From positions 1-64,000 of the forward strand of contig JBALVL010000005.1 of assembly GCA_036961355.1 (NCBI GenBank): a stretch of 64,000 bases of DNA, given 5' to 3'. A model generated the notes under the pieces. The model was not told the origin of the DNA. It searched no databases and saw nothing but the letters and a program-made list of their open reading frames with translations. The position numbers and the translations under genes were made by a program. Positions 34,174 through 43,418 of the stretch are shown piece after piece (position 1 is the first letter of the stretch; each line of letters starts with the position of its first letter). The DNA comes from Motiliproteus sp036961355. GTDB taxonomy: Bacteria > Pseudomonadota > Gammaproteobacteria > Pseudomonadales > Balneatricaceae.

Positions 34174-36396
34174 TCAGTGCATATCTAACGGATCAACATC
34201 GAGCGACCAGCGTACTTTACGCGCTTGTGGCAGCGTCTCAAGAATCTGGGTTAACCACTGTAGCAGGTGGTGCAACGCTTTGCGGTCGGTGCTCTCGAAC
34301 AACAGTTGCGCCCGGTAACGACCCGCGCGGCGCTCCATCGGCGACGGGATCGGCCCCAACCAGGTGACATCCGGCCACGCATGCTGCTCGGCGATATCAC
34401 GAACCAGTTGCAAGAACGCTTCGGCTCTGCCGCCAGCCACCGCTTCGGCACGTAACATCGCCAGATGACTGAACGGAGGCAATTTTGATTGTCGCCGCTG
34501 TACCAACTCTTGCTGGGCAAAGTCGGTGTAACCCTGACCAATCAGGCTTTGTAACAACGGGTGATCACCATTATGGGTCTGCATCAGCGCATGCCCCGGA
34601 TGCTCGGCGCGCCCGGCCCGACCGGCAACCTGCAAAATCAGCTGTGCGGTTTTCTCCATCCCCCGAAAATCTGCGCTGAACAGACCACCATCGGCATCGA
34701 GGATCGCCACCAGCGTCACTTTGGGGAAATGATGCCCCTTCGCCAGCATCTGAGTACCGACCAAGATACAGCGTTCCCCACTGTGTACCTGATCGAGAAT
34801 TTTCTGCATCGCGTTTTTTCGCTGGGTCGAGTCACGATCAACCCGCAACACCGGAACCCCTTCAAAAAGCCGTTGCAAGGTCGCTTCAGTGCGTTCGGTT
34901 CCGGCGCCGACCGGATTGAGGCTGACGCTCTGGCAACTGCCGCAGCGTAACGCGACCGGTGCTTGGTAGTCGCAATGATGACAATGTAATTTGGCCGGAT
35001 TGCGGTGTAGGGTGAAATGGGCATCACACTGCGGGCAATCGGCAATCCAGCCGCAGTCATGACACATCAAGCTCGGTGAGAAACCTCGCCGATTCAAAAA
35101 CACCAGTACCTGCTCGCCGCGATCCAAATGCTGCCCCATCCGCTCGATCAGCGGCTGCGACAAACCATCGTCCAGCGGTTGTTGACAGATATCGAGCAAT
35201 TCAAACTCCGGCGCTTGAGCACCGCCTGCACGCTGCTCCAGTTTCAGCCAGCCATAACGCCCCGAGAGCGCGTTATGCAGACTCTCCAACGACGGTGTGG
35301 CACTGCCGAGCAGCACCGGAATCTCCTCCCGCCGCGCCCGCATCACCGCCAGATCACGGGCTGAATATCGAAATCCTTCGTGCTGTTTAAACGAGTTATC
35401 GTGCTCCTCATCAACCACGATGATGCCGGGATTCGCCAGCGGCGTCAGCACCGCCGAGCGGGTACCGATAACAATGGCCGCACTGCCCCGGCTTGCCTTG
35501 AGCCAACCGTCGAGCCGTTCACGATCGTTAAGACCCGAGTGCAGCGCCACCACCGGCACCGCAAAACGCTCCTTGAACCGACTTACCGTCTGCGGCGTCA
35601 GACCGATCTCCGGCACCAGCACCAGCGCCTGCTTGCCGCTGTTAAGCACCGCCTCAATCGCTTGCAGGTAGACCTCGGTCTTGCCACTACCGGTCACACC
35701 CTGCAATAACAAACAGTGGTAGCCACCCAACTGCTCAGTGATCGCCGTCAGTGCCAGCCGCTGTTCATCGTTAAGGGTTAGCGGGCTCTCATGCAAAACA
35801 TTATCGACGGCAGAGCGACTATATTCAGGTGTTCGCTCAACCTTGTGGATCATCTGCCGTTCGAGCAGCGCCCGCACCAAACCACTGGCATATCCCTGGC
35901 TGCGGATCGCTTCATCGGCCAACCCGTGCGGATGCTGTAATAACAGTTGCAGCAGCTGGTACTGACGCTTGGCCGATCGAATCGATTCGGGGTCAACACT
36001 TTCGCTGACGACCCAGCAATGCTCACTACGAAACTCGGCAGGCTCCCCCTGACGCAACAAAACCGGTAAAAACGTCGCCAGCACATCGCCGGGCGGATGC
36101 AGGTAATAACGTGCCGCCCACAACGCTAACTGCAGCAGGTGCGGGGGTAACAAGGGAATCTGATCAAGACAGGCCAGCACCGGCTTTAATTTGTTCTCCG
36201 GCACATCGGTGTTGTCCGCGCGTTCGACCAACACGCCGACCAGCTTCCGGTTCCCAAACGGCACCTGCAACCGTATCCCCGGCTGCAACGCCGCTAACGG
36301 CGGCACATCCGGGCCCGGTTCGGGCAGTAGGTAATCAAAGTAACGGCGTAATGGGGAGGGCAGGGCAACCCGCAACAGCCGACCGGTTTGGGTCAT
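34174..36396 (-). CDS. priA: Primosomal protein N' (replication restart helicase PriA)
   Basis: 740 residues. N-terminal 3'-DNA-binding domain, then a superfamily 2 helicase core with Walker A GVTGSGKTE and a DEEH box (VVDEEHDNSFKQHEG), a zinc-binding insertion with four CxxC pairs (CHDCGWIADCPQCDAHF and further CHHC and CGSC) and the C-terminal helicase lobe with QVAGRAGRAEHPG. PriA recognises stalled forks and loads the replisome. Separated from the SPOR gene by 180 bp; argS, which lies here in Pseudomonas, is absent. Confidence 0.97.
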   Translation of the reverse strand: MTQTGRLLRVALPSPLRRYFDYLLPEPGPDVPPLAALQPGIRLQVPFGNRKLVGVLVERADNTDVPENKLKPVLACLDQIPLLPPHLLQLALWAARYYLHPPGDVLATFLPVLLRQGEPAEFRSEHCWVVSESVDPESIRSAKRQYQLLQLLLQHPHGLADEAIRSQGYASGLVRALLERQMIHKVERTPEYSRSAVDNVLHESPLTLNDEQRLALTAITEQLGGYHCLLLQGVTGSGKTEVYLQAIEAVLNSGKQALVLVPEIGLTPQTVSRFKERFAVPVVALHSGLNDRERLDGWLKASRGSAAIVIGTRSAVLTPLANPGIIVVDEEHDNSFKQHEGFRYSARDLAVMRARREEIPVLLGSATPSLESLHNALSGRYGWLKLEQRAGGAQAPEFELLDICQQPLDDGLSQPLIERMGQHLDRGEQVLVFLNRRGFSPSLMCHDCGWIADCPQCDAHFTLHRNPAKLHCHHCDYQAPVALRCGSCQSVSLNPVGAGTERTEATLQRLFEGVPVLRVDRDSTQRKNAMQKILDQVHSGERCILVGTQMLAKGHHFPKVTLVAILDADGGLFSADFRGMEKTAQLILQVAGRAGRAEHPGHALMQTHNGDHPLLQSLIGQGYTDFAQQELVQRRQSKLPPFSHLAMLRAEAVAGGRAEAFLQLVRDIAEQHAWPDVTWLGPIPSPMERRAGRYRAQLLFESTDRKALHHLLQWLTQILETLPQARKVRWSLDVDPLDMH

Positions 36397-36705
36397 GCGA
36401 TTCCTTGGTATGAAAAGTCTCTATCGTCAACAGATTCTGAAAAACTGTTTCTAAAAATCGGGTGATGCCGAGTTAACCCGGCAACGATCAGGCCGCCATT
36501 GTAGCAACTCTTTTATACCAACACTCTTTCTGTACGAACACCGTAGTACTAATACGTTATGTACCAACACTCTTTGGGAGGAGACGCCAGGGAGCGAAAG
36601 AATCCTGATATTGCTATCCGGCAAGCCACGATCCGCTCACATAGCGTTGTTCACATAGCGATTGTGCTAGCGCCAAGCACGACTCGCTTTTTACGGCTCC
36701 TGCGC
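36397..36705. other. Intergenic stretch between priA and rpmE
   Basis: No credible gene. It contains a 14 bp direct repeat TACCAACACTCTTT at 36516-36529 and 36562-36575, and the two short repeats CACATAGCG near 36640 and 36653. The last part leads into the rpmE promoter. An open frame starting at 36559 runs through that promoter and is not supported. Confidence 0.5.
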
Positions 36706-36734
36706 TTGCACCTACCTTTTGGCGGGTGTAGAAT
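36706..36734 (+). promoter_or_regulatory. Sigma-70 promoter of rpmE
   Basis: TTGCAC (36706-36711) and TAGAAT (36729-36734) with an exact 17 bp spacer, about 100 bp before the rpmE start. This is the best sigma-70 match in the region. The roughly 90-base leader that follows could contain the site used by L31 for autoregulation in E. coli relatives; that part is inference. Confidence 0.8.
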
Positions 36735-36835
36735 CCGCCGCCTGGTTGTAGCGTACAAATTTCGTACAGTTACATAACGTGCGGTGCTCGGTGAAAAACC
36801 TGAGTGGCGGCACTTTAAATTTGAGGTTTAATCCG

Positions 36836-37051
36836 ATGAAAGCCGATATCCATCCTAAATACACCGAATTGAAAGCTACTTGCAGCTGCGGTAACGTCAT
36901 TAACACTAAGTCTACTCGTGGCAGCGACATTCACCTCGACGTCTGCGGCGCTTGCCACCCGTTCTACACCGGTAAGCAGAAAGTTGTTGATACCGCTGGT
37001 CGTATCGATCGCTTCAACAAGCGTTTCGGTGCACGTACCACCAACAAGTAA
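36836..37051 (+). CDS. rpmE: 50S ribosomal protein L31, zinc-binding type
   Basis: 71 residues from the ATG at 36836; longer readings upstream are not supported and GAGG lies just before. It begins MKADIHPKY and has the four zinc ligands C16 and C18 (in ATCSCGN) and C37 and C40 (DVCGACHPF), so it is the zinc-containing form that is replaced under zinc starvation in many bacteria. A Zur-controlled zinc importer lies elsewhere in this window, but no zinc-free L31 paralogue is seen here. Confidence 0.97.
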   Translation: MKADIHPKYTELKATCSCGNVINTKSTRGSDIHLDVCGACHPFYTGKQKVVDTAGRIDRFNKRFGARTTNK

Positions 37052-37076
37052 AAGCTTCTGCATCGGTACAAGAACA

Positions 37077-37907
37077 ATGCACACTCGAAAAAAGGCGCTG
37101 ACTTTCAGCGCCTTTTTTTTCGCCTCGATAATACCCGCACTGTTTTGGAGCACCTCTAGCCGGGCGCAATCTTGCCCGCCACCTCAATCAGTCCAGACCG
37201 TCAGCATAGCGACGGTGTTCGATGGTGATACTGTTCGTCTGAACGATGGCCGTAAAGTGCGGCTAATCGGCATCAATACACCCGAGCTCGGCCGTGACGG
37301 AAAACCCGATCAACCTTTAGCCCGGCAGGCCAAAGCAGCGCTAGAGCAACTGCTACAGGGGCAAAGCGACCTGCAATTGCAACCCGGCCAGCAGAGTCAT
37401 GACCGTTATGGTCGATTACTGGCGCACCTGTATCTGCACGACGGCACCAACCTGGAAGCACAATTGCTTAAACGCGGGCTGGGATTTGCCATCAGCATTC
37501 CACCCAACCTGAAACTACGCGACTGCCTAAGACATGCTGAGCAACAGGCGCGGCAACAGCAGCGCGGAGTCTGGTCAGATCCTTACTACCAGCCACTGCG
37601 AGCTACAGATCTCAGCGCCGATAACGGCGGATTCGGCCGTTTCCGCGGACAGGTAACCAAGACCGGAAAACTCAAAAAAGGCCACTACTTGGAGCTGGAC
37701 GGAAAAATATTTATAACTTTTGAGTCAACTTTGCTGCAGCAACACCCCCAGTTTTCGTCCGACAATCTACTGGGATACCATATTGAGATCAGAGGCTGGC
37801 TGATCACGCGCAAACTAACGAAAGACCAGTTAAATAGGGGATATCTGCCATTTATGCTAAACATCAACCACCCTGACGGTTTAAAGCGCTGCGATACAGA
37901 TTGTTGA
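37077..37907 (+). CDS. Secreted thermonuclease family protein (SNase domain)
   Basis: 276 residues from the ATG at 37077, the only start that gives a signal peptide (MHTRKKALTFSAFFFAS, then ALFWSTSSRA). A staphylococcal-nuclease domain spans about 45-165: VFDGDTVRLNDGRKVRLIGINTPELG carries the catalytic aspartate and arginine, and HDRYGRLLAHLYL the second arginine. A C-terminal OB-like extension (about 180-270) is seen in Pseudomonas homologues too. The codons of its signal peptide form the rpmE terminator hairpin, so its expression must depend on read-through or on an internal promoter. Ribosome site weak. Confidence 0.82.
   Translation: MHTRKKALTFSAFFFASIIPALFWSTSSRAQSCPPPQSVQTVSIATVFDGDTVRLNDGRKVRLIGINTPELGRDGKPDQPLARQAKAALEQLLQGQSDLQLQPGQQSHDRYGRLLAHLYLHDGTNLEAQLLKRGLGFAISIPPNLKLRDCLRHAEQQARQQQRGVWSDPYYQPLRATDLSADNGGFGRFRGQVTKTGKLKKGHYLELDGKIFITFESTLLQQHPQFSSDNLLGYHIEIRGWLITRKLTKDQLNRGYLPFMLNINHPDGLKRCDTDC
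37093..37121 (+). terminator. rpmE terminator, inside the next coding sequence
   Basis: AAGGCGCTGA (37093-37102) and TCAGCGCCTT (37106-37115) form a ten-pair stem with a three-base loop, followed by a run of eight Ts. It ends rpmE transcription 40 bp past its stop, yet lies within codons 6-15 of the nuclease gene. Confidence 0.88.
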
Positions 37908-38046
37908 CAATTTTTTCATCTTGTCAGGATAACCCCTAGTCAAACCAAACCCATATAGGACGTGGCCTACAGCCTCCATTGGCTTGAGTGGGCCGAGACT
38001 ATCGTATATGATCCCACGCCCACTTTGCTCAATACTGGATACAACA

Positions 38047-39315
38047 ATGAACGATGACGACTTGAAAAGACGCGCTCTGGAGTACCACCAGTATCCAAAG
38101 CCCGGAAAAATCAGCATTGAGCTGAGCACCCCTGCAGAGACTGCTGACGACTTGGCGCTGGCCTACAGCCCGGGTGTTGCAGAGCCGGTACGTGCTATCG
38201 CTGCAAACCCTGACGATGCCTACAAGTACACCGCCAAAGGCAATCTGGTTGCGGTTATCTCCAACGGTTCCGCCATCCTGGGCCTGGGCAACTTGGGCGC
38301 ACTGGCCTCTAAGCCGGTGATGGAAGGTAAAGCTCTGCTGTTCAAGCGCTTCGCCGGTCTCGACTCAATCGATATCGAAGTCGAGAACGAAAGTCCGCAA
38401 GCCTTCATCGACACCGTTGCTCGTATCGCCTGTACATTTGGCGGCATCAACCTGGAAGACATCAAAGCCCCTGAGTGTTTTGAGATCGAACGTCAGTTGA
38501 TCGAACGTCTGCACATCCCTGTGTTCCACGATGACCAGCACGGCACAGCGATTGTCACTACCGCCGGCCTGCTCAACGCGATCGAGATCGCCGGTAAAGA
38601 TATCAGCACTGTAAAAGTTGTCTGCCTCGGCGCCGGCGCTGCCGCTACCGCCTGTCTGCGCCTGATGATCAGCGCTGGCATCAGCCGCCAGAACATCCTG
38701 GCTGTCGACCGTCGCGGCGTTATCCACGATGGCCGTGGTGACCTGACCCCTGAAAAAGCGATGTTTGCCGCTTTCAACTGTGACAAGCGTACCCTTGAGG
38801 ATGCCATCAAAGATGCCGATGTCTTCCTCGGCCTGGCCGGTGCCGACCAGCTCAGCCCTGAACTACTCAAGACCATGGCGCCGAATCCTATCGTATTCGC
38901 CTGTGCCAACCCCGATCCTGAGATCCGCCCTGAACTGGCCCACCAAACACGTGATGATCTGATCATGGCAACCGGGCGTTCCGACTACCCTAACCAGGTC
39001 AACAACGTACTGTGCTTCCCTTACATCTTCCGTGGTGCGATGGACGTTCGCTCTCGTCACATCACTCACGAGATGAAGCTGGCTGCGGTTTACGCTATCG
39101 CCGAGCTGGCGAAAGAGCCGGTTCCTGCAGAAGTGCTCAAGGCTTACAATCTCGAATCACTGAGCTTCGGCCGTGACTACATCATCCCTAAAGCCAACGA
39201 TCCTCGACTGCTGGGTAAGGTATCGATGGCGGTTGCCGAAGCGGCTGTCGAGATCGGCGTAGCCCAGCTGCCGATTCCGGATCATTACCCGATCCAGTCG
39301 CTCGACGACATCTAA
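38047..39315 (+). CDS. maeB: Malic enzyme, short NADP-type without phosphotransacetylase domain
   Basis: 422 residues from the ATG at 38047. Family signatures: LAYSPGVAEPVRAI, the catalytic region FHDDQHGTAIVT and the nucleotide fold VCLGAGAAATACLRL. It oxidatively decarboxylates malate to pyruvate. The large MaeB of E. coli has a C-terminal phosphotransacetylase-like domain, which is absent here, so the protein is like the short bacterial enzymes in which cofactor preference varies. It follows the nuclease gene by 139 bp; a strong terminator follows. Confidence 0.93.
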   Translation: MNDDDLKRRALEYHQYPKPGKISIELSTPAETADDLALAYSPGVAEPVRAIAANPDDAYKYTAKGNLVAVISNGSAILGLGNLGALASKPVMEGKALLFKRFAGLDSIDIEVENESPQAFIDTVARIACTFGGINLEDIKAPECFEIERQLIERLHIPVFHDDQHGTAIVTTAGLLNAIEIAGKDISTVKVVCLGAGAAATACLRLMISAGISRQNILAVDRRGVIHDGRGDLTPEKAMFAAFNCDKRTLEDAIKDADVFLGLAGADQLSPELLKTMAPNPIVFACANPDPEIRPELAHQTRDDLIMATGRSDYPNQVNNVLCFPYIFRGAMDVRSRHITHEMKLAAVYAIAELAKEPVPAEVLKAYNLESLSFGRDYIIPKANDPRLLGKVSMAVAEAAVEIGVAQLPIPDHYPIQSLDDI

Positions 39316-39343
39316 AGCCGGATTCGGTTTCAGAACCCAATAA

Positions 39344-39373
39344 AAAGGGCTTCCATCTGGAAGCCCTTTTTTT
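39344..39373 (+). terminator. Rho-independent terminator of the malic enzyme gene
   Basis: AAAGGGCTTCC and GGAAGCCCTTT form an eleven-pair stem around an ATCT loop, followed by more Ts, about 30 bp after the stop. Confidence 0.95.
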
Positions 39374-39537
39374 ATCGGTTCTTTTTATCGATTGATCGGC
39401 AACTGTTTACTGGTAACGGTTTAGTCTGCCACTCTTTAATCTAAACAAGGGGCACTAAACCTCACCGATTCAACGTTTTCTCAAAACATTGGCAACGAGA
39501 AAAAAGCCACCGCTGCTCAGTTTCAGCCGACAGTCGT

Positions 39538-40815
39538 TCAGCCTTTCGCGGCTACCAGCGCCTGCTCGATATCAGCCAGAATATCGTCGATATGTTCAAT
39601 ACCGACCGACAAACGCACCATATCTTCGCTAACACCGGCAGCGGCCAACTCCTCACCCGCCAACTGGCGATGAGTGGTACTGGCTGGGTGGCAGGCCAGC
39701 GACTTAGCGTCGCCGATATTAACCAGACGCGTCACCAGCTTCAGCGCATCGATAAAGCGTGCACCGGCTTCAGCACCGCCTTTAACACCAAAGGTCAGGA
39801 TGCCCGACGGACGGCCGTCGACATACTTCTGCGCCAACTCATAACCGGCATCACCTTCTAGGCCGGCATAGTTCACCCAAGCCACCTGATCGTGATCCGC
39901 CAGGTGCTGCGCAACCTTGATCGCATTATCACAGTGGCGCTCCATCCGCAGTGGCAGCGTTTCAATCCCCTGCAGAATCAGGAAAGCGTTAAACGGCGAG
40001 ATTGCCGCGCCAGTGTTGCGCAGCGGCACTACCCGACAACGTCCAATAAAGGCGGCAGGCCCCAACGCTTCGGTATAAACCACGCCATGGTATGAGGCAT
40101 CCGGGGTGTTCAGCAGAGGGAAGCGCTCTTTGTTATCGGCCCAAGGGAACTTGCCCGAGTCGACCACGATGCCACCGATTGAGTTACCGTGTCCGCCCAT
40201 ATACTTGGTCAGCGAGTGGATAACGATATCAGCGCCGTGCTCGATTGGCCGCAGCAAGCAAGGGCTAGCTACCGTATTATCGACGATCAGCGGGACACCA
40301 TGACGGTGCGCAACTTCAGCTAGCGCCGCGATATCAACCACGTTACCCAGCGGGTTACCGATCGACTCACAGAACACCGCCTTGGTTTTGTCATCGATCA
40401 ATGCTTCCAGCGCCGCCACATCATCGTGCTGCGCCATTTTTACCTGAATCCCCTGCTTGGGTAGCGTATGGGCAAACAGGTTGTAGGTACCGCCGTACAG
40501 CTTGTTGATGCTGACGATGTTATCGCCCGCTTCAGCAATGGTTTGAATGGCGTAAGTAATTGCCGACATCCCCGACGCGACAGCCAGTCCACCGATCCCC
40601 CCTTCCATCGCCGCAACACGTTCTTCCAGCACGGCGGTGGTCGGGTTCATGATGCGGGTATAGATATTACCCTGCACCTTAAGATCAAACAGATCGGCAC
40701 CGTGCTGGGTATCATCAAAGGCGTAAGAGGTGGTTTGGTAGATAGGAACAGCAACAGCTTTTGTGGTCGGATCCGGCTGATAACCGCTGTGGATAACCTG
40801 CGTTTCAAGCTTCAT
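39538..40815 (-). CDS. metY: O-acetylhomoserine aminocarboxypropyltransferase (sulfhydrylase)
   Basis: 425 residues from the ATG at 40815, which follows GGAG; starts further upstream lack a ribosome site. Cys/Met-metabolism PLP enzyme: the PLP lysine is K204 in HSLTKYMGGHGN, preceded by IVDNTVASPCLLRP and GGTYNLFAHTLPKQG. Length and the SGMSAITYAIQT region favour the homocysteine-forming O-acetylhomoserine sulfhydrylase over cystathionine enzymes of about 390 residues. It makes homocysteine from O-acetylhomoserine and sulfide. Divergent from radA. No SAM riboswitch fits in the 150 bp between them. Confidence 0.93.
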   Translation of the reverse strand: MKLETQVIHSGYQPDPTTKAVAVPIYQTTSYAFDDTQHGADLFDLKVQGNIYTRIMNPTTAVLEERVAAMEGGIGGLAVASGMSAITYAIQTIAEAGDNIVSINKLYGGTYNLFAHTLPKQGIQVKMAQHDDVAALEALIDDKTKAVFCESIGNPLGNVVDIAALAEVAHRHGVPLIVDNTVASPCLLRPIEHGADIVIHSLTKYMGGHGNSIGGIVVDSGKFPWADNKERFPLLNTPDASYHGVVYTEALGPAAFIGRCRVVPLRNTGAAISPFNAFLILQGIETLPLRMERHCDNAIKVAQHLADHDQVAWVNYAGLEGDAGYELAQKYVDGRPSGILTFGVKGGAEAGARFIDALKLVTRLVNIGDAKSLACHPASTTHRQLAGEELAAAGVSEDMVRLSVGIEHIDDILADIEQALVAAKG

Positions 40816-40965
40816 AGGGGGCGACTCCGTGGTCATTTTTATAGTGACAATCAAACACGCTGTTGCGTGCATTACGCGTAAACAGAGCCGTAGACTAACC
40901 CAAATCTTGCCGTGTTATCATCCCTTGCTGTTCACTCTTTATGCTTAATTCAGGATCTCCGTTCG

Positions 40966-42336
40966 ATGGCCAAACAGAAAACCGCTTACGTCTGCAACGA
41001 TTGCGGCTCCGATTACCCCAAATGGCAGGGGCAGTGCAACGATTGCAACGCCTGGAACACCCTCAGCGAAGTCCGCTTAGGCGCCACAGCTACCGCCAAC
41101 ACCCAGCGCTTCTCCGGTTATGCCGGCGATGCAGCGGGGGCACCGCAGATCCAGCGCTTAGCCGAGGTCAATCTGGCCGACCTGCCACGCTTTAGCACCG
41201 GCACCCATGAGCTCGACCGGGTGCTCGGCGGCGGCCTGGTGCCCGGCTCGGCAATCCTGATCGGCGGCAACCCCGGCGCCGGTAAAAGCACCCTGCTACT
41301 GCAAGTGCTGTGCGAACTGGCCGCCAGCCACGAAGCCCTCTACGTCACCGGCGAAGAATCACTGCAACAGGTGGCTCTGCGGGCACAGCGTTTAGGGTTG
41401 CCGACCGATCGATTGAAGATGTTGTCGGAAACCTCAGTCGAGCAGCTCGTAAAGATCGCCAGCCAGCATAAACCCAAGGTAATGGTGATCGACTCGATCC
41501 AGGTGATGCATATGGCCGACGTGCAGTCGGCACCGGGCAGCGTGTCGCAGGTACGCGAGAGCGCTGCCTACCTGACCCGCTTCGCCAAACAGACCCACAC
41601 CGTGCTGTTTCTGGTTGGCCATGTCACCAAAGACGGCTCGCTGGCTGGCCCCAAGGTGCTGGAACACATGATCGACTGTTCGCTGCTGCTCGAAGGCGGT
41701 CACGACAGCCGTTTTCGTACCTTGCGAGGGCAGAAGAATCGCTTCGGCGCGGTCAACGAGCTGGGCGTCTTCGCGATGCTCGAGAACGGACTGAAAGAGG
41801 TAAAGAACCCCAGTGCCATCTTCCTCAACCGTACTCAGGAAGCCAGCCCCGGTTCATTGGTGATGGTGGTGTGGGAAGGCACCCGGCCGATGCTGGTCGA
41901 GATTCAAGCGCTGGTCGACGAGTCGCACATGGCCAACCCGCGCCGTATCGCGGTCGGGCTTGATGCCAACCGGCTAGCGATGCTGCTGGCGGTATTGCAC
42001 CGTCACGGCGGCCTGCAGACCGGCGATCAAGATGTCTTTGTTAACGTGGTAGGCGGGGTCAAGGTACTGGAAACCAGCGCCGATCTGGCGCTGCTGCTGT
42101 CGGTGGTATCGAGTTTTCGCGATCGTGCGCTGCCGCAGGATCTGGTGGTGTTTGGCGAGGTTGGCCTATCCGGTGAAATCAGGCCGGTTCCCAGCGGTCA
42201 GGAACGGATTCGCGAAGCCGCCAAACACGGATTCCGCCGCGCTATCGTACCCAAAGGCAATATGCCAAAAGAGAAGATCGACGGCATGGAGGTGATCGGG
42301 GTGGAGAAATTATCGCAAGCGCTGGAGGCGATGTAG
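40966..42336 (+). CDS. radA: DNA repair protein RadA
   Basis: 456 residues from the ATG at 40966. The N-terminal zinc finger uses C10, C13, C24 and C27 (YVCNDCGSDYPKWQGQCNDC). The RecA-like core has Walker A GGNPGAGKST and the RadA motif KNRFG; a Lon-like C-terminal domain (PRRIAVGLDANRLAMLLAVL) follows. RadA is a helicase that drives branch migration in recombinational repair. The 3' end faces the PilZ gene on the other strand. Confidence 0.96.
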   Translation: MAKQKTAYVCNDCGSDYPKWQGQCNDCNAWNTLSEVRLGATATANTQRFSGYAGDAAGAPQIQRLAEVNLADLPRFSTGTHELDRVLGGGLVPGSAILIGGNPGAGKSTLLLQVLCELAASHEALYVTGEESLQQVALRAQRLGLPTDRLKMLSETSVEQLVKIASQHKPKVMVIDSIQVMHMADVQSAPGSVSQVRESAAYLTRFAKQTHTVLFLVGHVTKDGSLAGPKVLEHMIDCSLLLEGGHDSRFRTLRGQKNRFGAVNELGVFAMLENGLKEVKNPSAIFLNRTQEASPGSLVMVVWEGTRPMLVEIQALVDESHMANPRRIAVGLDANRLAMLLAVLHRHGGLQTGDQDVFVNVVGGVKVLETSADLALLLSVVSSFRDRALPQDLVVFGEVGLSGEIRPVPSGQERIREAAKHGFRRAIVPKGNMPKEKIDGMEVIGVEKLSQALEAM

Positions 42337-42372
42337 CCTTTACCAATCCGATCCAGCGTAGCAGGTCAGCAA

Positions 42373-42768
42373 TTACTGTTGGGAGGGAGCCTCATCGTTG
42401 CCGCTGATCAGGTGTTCCAGTTCGCGGTCGAGCAGCGCGCTATCTTCCAGGTTCAACTCCACCAGACGGCGCAAGTGGGTGATACTGTCCAGATCGATGG
42501 CACCGCAGGCACAACCGAGAAAGTCGTCATCGATCCTAGCCAGCGTAACCGGCAATACAATCTGAACATCACTGTCGAGCCAAGCTTCAACCTCCATCGC
42601 TTGACCCAAAGGGGCATCAAACCCAGGCGGATGCGCCAGCAATACCCCTTTTAGTGAGATATCTTCGATATTCACCACCCAGCGGCGTTCACCAACGCGT
42701 AACTCGGCTTCGGCATCAAAAGCGATACGGGTAAATCGACGACGTTCCTGACCGGACTGCTGACTCAC
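42373..42768 (-). CDS. PilZ domain protein
   Basis: 131 residues, a single PilZ domain. R10-x3-R14 (RRFTR) and the D-I-S-L-K-G turn near residue 38 are the two c-di-GMP contact motifs. The tail (about 100-131) is helical and acidic. It is of the YcgR-independent, stand-alone type. It lies 146 bp beyond the last MSHA gene, on the same strand, so it may be expressed with the pilus operon; together with the MshEN domain of MshE this links the pilus to c-di-GMP. Confidence 0.9.
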   Translation of the reverse strand: MSQQSGQERRRFTRIAFDAEAELRVGERRWVVNIEDISLKGVLLAHPPGFDAPLGQAMEVEAWLDSDVQIVLPVTLARIDDDFLGCACGAIDLDSITHLRRLVELNLEDSALLDRELEHLISGNDEAPSQQ

Positions 42769-42914
42769 TATAGATTCCTTCTTGCTCGGTTAGACGACAT
42801 TCACGTTACCGGCACTATAAACCCAATCCCGCGGAAGTGCATCCTGCGGCTAGCCGCGGCTAACCCGCTAACCAAAGAACAACAACACACTGCCCCTAAG
42901 TCGATGTACCGGAC

Positions 42915-43418
42915 TCAGCGTTGAACCCGCAAGGTCAGACTACGGATCGCCTGATCGGTGCCACTGCCGCAGCTGGCTCGCGACGTCAGGGTAAAGTAAT
43001 CGGCATTGTCGATGGTCACCAACGGGCAACTAACCTGCTCAAACTCGCAGCCGGGAAAACGCTGGCCAAATGACGCGGGTAGGGCTTCGATACCGGAACA
43101 ATCGGTCGCTGTCCCCTGCGCTTCGGTGAAGATATGATTGATGGCCAACTGCGCACCGCTCTCGGCCATCAAGAAAGCCCGCACCGACATTATCTCGTAG
43201 CCAAAAGACTCTTTGCTGGTGACCACCAGGCTCGACAAGCCCACTACAATCACCGCCATGATGGTGATCACAAAGATCGCCGCCATCAACCCGAGCCCAC
43301 GTTGGCGTGCGGGCATGGCGCGTCGGGCGCGATAGCGGCCCGTCGTATGCGGTTGAGGGGCCGCAGTATGCGATGGGGGAGCGGCCGTATGCATTTGAGA
43401 TGTAGAGTTAAGGCACAT
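42915..43418 (-). CDS. mshP: MSHA pilus minor protein MshP
   Basis: 167 residues. The prepilin-like segment RQRGLGLMAAIFVITIMAVI is followed by a PilX-like extracellular part with paired cysteines. The chosen ATG at 43418 overlaps the mshO end by 11 bp and has GAGGTG upstream; it leaves an unusually long leader of about 40 residues containing two copies of a seven-residue repeat (HTAAPPS, HTAAPQP). An internal ATG at 43316 would give a normal leader but has no ribosome site. MshP primes pilus assembly in relatives. Confidence 0.8.
   Translation of the reverse strand: MCLNSTSQMHTAAPPSHTAAPQPHTTGRYRARRAMPARQRGLGLMAAIFVITIMAVIVVGLSSLVVTSKESFGYEIMSVRAFLMAESGAQLAINHIFTEAQGTATDCSGIEALPASFGQRFPGCEFEQVSCPLVTIDNADYFTLTSRASCGSGTDQAIRSLTLRVQR

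Noticed and set aside
36559..36777. Open frame upstream of rpmE
   Set aside because: It contains the rpmE -35 and -10 elements and ends before the leader; not coding-like.
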